64,000 nucleotides of DNA. Origin: UBA4877 sp002399345 (GTDB lineage Bacteria > Bacillota > Thermoanaerobacteria > Thermoanaerobacterales > UBA4877). The stretch is from the NCBI GenBank assembly GCA_036752905.1, contig DAIORT010000003.1, positions 62,001 through 126,000 on the forward strand, in the 5' to 3' direction. The translations under genes were made by a program, and so were the position numbers. Below the pieces are notes generated by a model that saw only the letters and a list, made by a program, of their open reading frames with translations, ran no database searches and had not been told where the DNA came from. Shown in pieces: positions 62,151 through 64,000 of this stretch (its first letter is position 1; every line of letters starts with the position of its first letter).

Positions 62151-63518
62151 ATGGATATAAAAAATTACAGGAATATATATTTCGTTGGCATCGGCGGCAT
62201 AAGCATGAGCGGCCTGGCCATTTTGCTAAAGTCCAAAGGCCACGAGGTATCCGGTTCCGACATAAGAGAGTCGGCTCTTACGGATAAGCTCAAATCTCAT
62301 GGTATAAACGTGCACATCGGTCACGATCCTTCAAATGTAAAGGGTAGTGATCTTGTCGTATATACAGCAGCCATAAAACAGGATAACCCAGAGCTTGTCT
62401 CGGCTAAGGAGCTAGGCATACCAGTCATGAACCGTGCATCACTTATGGGACAGGTTATGCTCCGCTACCCGAAAACCGTTGCCGTTGCGGGTAGCCACGG
62501 AAAGACTACGGCCACCTCGCTTATTTCAGTCGTCCTAATGAGGGCTGGTTTAGACCCCACGGTATTGGTTGGCGGCGAGGTTGATATATTGGGCGGCAAC
62601 GTACGAGTGGGGAGCAGCCAATACATGGTGGCCGAGTCCTGTGAGTACCAGGACAGTTTTTTAAAATTCCATCCATTTATAGGAATTGTCCTAAATATGG
62701 AATGGGATCACGTGGACTACTTTAAAAATATGGATTCTATAAAGAAATCATTTGTAAATTTTACCAAGCTTATACCGGATGACGGATGCTTGATCGTGTG
62801 TGGCGATAACTCCGCATCAAGCCTTTTACCTTATGTAGATTGTAATACATTGACCTTCGGATTGCAATCAAAAAACGACTGGAAGGCGGACAATATATCA
62901 TATAACCAGCAGGGTTGTTCGTCTTTTGATGTTTTGTACAAAGGAAAGAAGATGGGAAACATAAGCCTTGCCATACCGGGTGAGCATAATATATACAATG
63001 CATTAGCCGCGGCAGCGACATGTTATTCCCTCGGCATTCCGATAGATACGGTAGAAGAATATATAGATGAGTTTACGGGTACACATAGGCGTTTTGAAAT
63101 AAAAGGCCAGGCCAATGGCGCAACTGTCATAGACGACTATGGACATCATCCCTCTGAAATAAAGGCAACCTTAAAGGCAGCAAAAAACTATCCCCACAAG
63201 AAAATCTGGTGTGTTTTCCAGCCGCATACATACACGCGGACTCACGCATTTTTAAACCAGTTTGCCGGGGCCTTCTATGATGCAGATAGTGTCATAGTGA
63301 CTGACATATATGCCGCCCGAGAAAAAGATACCGGCCTGGTAAAATCCCAGGATCTTGTGGATAAACTGAAATCCAACGGGGTTAATGCCGTATACATGAG
63401 TGAATTCAGCAAGATAGCAGATTACCTCATGGATAATATTGAAAGCGGCGACCTTGTGATAACACAGGGCGCCGGAACTATAACCAGCCTGGGTGATATG
63501 CTCTTAAGCCGCAGCTAA
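62151..63518 (+). CDS. murC: UDP-N-acetylmuramate--L-alanine ligase
   Basis: A 455-residue Mur ligase: NIYFVGIGGISMSGLAIL, AGSHGKTTATSL (ATP P-loop), ESCEYQDSFL, EWDHVDYF, and the C-terminal DDYGHHPSEI and VFQPHTYTRT. It adds L-alanine to UDP-MurNAc. I start at the ATG at 62151 (GGGAGTGGTATATAAT upstream) rather than 62094. The stop overlaps the stop of the convergent CPBP gene by 4 bases. Confidence 0.96.
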   Translation: MDIKNYRNIYFVGIGGISMSGLAILLKSKGHEVSGSDIRESALTDKLKSHGINVHIGHDPSNVKGSDLVVYTAAIKQDNPELVSAKELGIPVMNRASLMGQVMLRYPKTVAVAGSHGKTTATSLISVVLMRAGLDPTVLVGGEVDILGGNVRVGSSQYMVAESCEYQDSFLKFHPFIGIVLNMEWDHVDYFKNMDSIKKSFVNFTKLIPDDGCLIVCGDNSASSLLPYVDCNTLTFGLQSKNDWKADNISYNQQGCSSFDVLYKGKKMGNISLAIPGEHNIYNALAAAATCYSLGIPIDTVEEYIDEFTGTHRRFEIKGQANGATVIDDYGHHPSEIKATLKAAKNYPHKKIWCVFQPHTYTRTHAFLNQFAGAFYDADSVIVTDIYAAREKDTGLVKSQDLVDKLKSNGVNAVYMSEFSKIADYLMDNIESGDLVITQGAGTITSLGDMLLSRS

Positions 63519-64000
63519 GACATCATCACCATGCGGACTATATATATAACTGCTGTGACGGCAACCGGCCAGTAATCGATGATGCCGCCTGTCGCCACAT
63601 AATCAGGCTTGGGTACCTGGATATCCTGGGTTTTCCTTTTAAATCCGCGAAGCAAAAATACAAAAAGTAATATAAATGGAATAACTATAACCGACCAGGC
63701 CAGCAATACGTCCGGTGTTATCACGACCTGGCCTGCCTCCGCCGGTGCCGACCCACCGGACATAATGCCCACCATATACATGATAACAAGCGCAATACTG
63801 TTATTGGTAAAATGAGCTATCATACCGGCAAATATTGAATCAGTGCGATATACAAGATACGCCAGCATCATACCCAGAAACCATATACTGAAAAAATTTG
63901 TTGGATTTAGATGTAGTAAAGCAAACATTAGACCCGACATTATTATGCCGAATGCCTCACCTTTTGCTTCATAGCCCCTCAGTATGACACCCCTCATCAT
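63515..64000 (-). CDS. CPBP-family intramembrane metalloprotease (5' part beyond window)
   Basis: 161 residues visible, N-terminus outside the window. MMRGVILRG is the tail of the family EExxxRG motif, LLHLNP is the first His motif and HFTNNS the third, as in CPBP (CAAX protease and bacteriocin-processing) proteins. There are several membrane segments after it. Such proteins process prenylated or bacteriocin-type peptides or protect against them. The substrate is unknown. It converges on murC. Confidence 0.85.
   Translation of the reverse strand: MMRGVILRGYEAKGEAFGIIMSGLMFALLHLNPTNFFSIWFLGMMLAYLVYRTDSIFAGMIAHFTNNSIALVIMYMVGIMSGGSAPAEAGQVVITPDVLLAWSVIVIPFILLFVFLLRGFKRKTQDIQVPKPDYVATGGIIDYWPVAVTAVIYIVRMVMMS

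Larger units (their letters stand above)
5068..63113. repeat. Dispersed GGCCWGGCC word (24 exact copies)
   Basis: Exact copies start at 5068, 6280, 8209, 8332, 13587, 14276, 18107, 21211, 24776, 27229, 32966, 36089, 38306, 42210, 42800, 46806, 50568, 52284, 53202, 55042, 56812, 62015, 62211 and 63105. The word is its own reverse complement apart from the central base, and it encloses CCWGG and two GGCC. About a dozen further sites differ by one base (for example 6895, 11353, 21089, 31886, 33530, 47255, 48583, 63693, 63725). Counted by eye, so a few copies may be missed. Confidence 0.9.

Noticed and set aside
5068..63113. GGCCWGGCC as a CRISPR or mobile repeat
   Set aside because: Copies are 9 bases, irregularly spaced and mostly inside conserved codons; there is no array or flanking inverted repeat.
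1..64000. tRNA, rRNA, insertion sequences, CRISPR arrays
   Set aside because: I looked for cloverleaf-like and TTCRANT-type words, transposase-like proteins and regular repeats, and found none that hold up.

Overview
The window reads as a chromosomal segment of an endospore-forming Clostridia-type Firmicute. The evidence is a set of sporulation and germination genes (spoIIR, sleB, ypeB, an alpha/beta-type SASP gene, a sipL-like SPOCS/LysM gene, yabG, spoVT, spoVG), typical Firmicute gene neighbours (veg-yabG, mfd-pth, glmU-prs, purR-spoVG), strong AGGAGG-type ribosome binding sites, and frequent TTG and GTG starts. Genus cannot be fixed from the sequence alone. There is no rRNA, tRNA, CRISPR array, insertion sequence or prophage that I can see. 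Most genes lie on the minus strand.

Layout. 1-2.0 kb: end of a carbohydrate block (transaldolase-like aldolase, class II fructose-bisphosphate aldolase, a zinc-ribbon protein). 2.1-2.4 kb: a candidate structured small RNA with its own promoter and terminator. 2.4-4.5 kb: a Spo0F-like receiver and an S-layer-homology protein. 4.5-10.7 kb: an RND efflux operon (membrane-fusion protein, pump, TolC-like protein) with an intact TetR-type operator, but its tetR gene is decayed by several lesions. 11-17 kb: six tightly overlapping genes encoding NurA, HerA, Mre11/SbcD and a Rad50/SbcC-like ATPase split into an N-terminal half ending at the zinc hook, a separate coiled-coil peptide and a C-terminal ATPase half. 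This is the most unusual system in the window. 17-23 kb: a PDZ/S41 protease, an MBL hydrolase, an anchored GH3 beta-N-acetylhexosaminidase, ArgS and a DUF1934 protein. 23-27 kb: the arginine deiminase pathway (arcA-arcB-arcC). 27-29 kb: ddl and a CDF metal exporter. 29-35.5 kb: a tryptophan/indole island made of a solitary trpB behind a leader-peptide attenuator, an NSS-family transporter, tryptophanase, and a PatB-type C-S lyase. 35.6-46 kb: sporulation genes with ispE and a substrate-binding lipoprotein. 46-54 kb: Nudix, a second substrate-binding lipoprotein, PrsA, Mfd, Pth. 54-64 kb: a folate ECF transporter gene under a tetrahydrofolate riboswitch, HtrA, a two-component system, prs, glmU, spoVG, purR, murC and part of a CPBP protease.

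Across the whole window the interrupted palindrome GGCCWGGCC recurs 24 times (about once per 2.7 kb), against roughly 0.2 expected from base composition. Most copies are in one reading frame (Gly-Leu/Gln-Ala), but two are in other frames, one is intergenic and one is inside the tetR pseudogene. This looks like a genome-wide signature word.

How the genes work together: HerA, NurA, Mre11 and the split Rad50 very likely form one DNA-end-processing machine. ArcABC makes ATP from arginine. TnaA, the NSS transporter and TrpB together could take up, break down and rebuild tryptophan through indole. The sporulation genes are scattered among cell-envelope and housekeeping genes rather than forming one operon.
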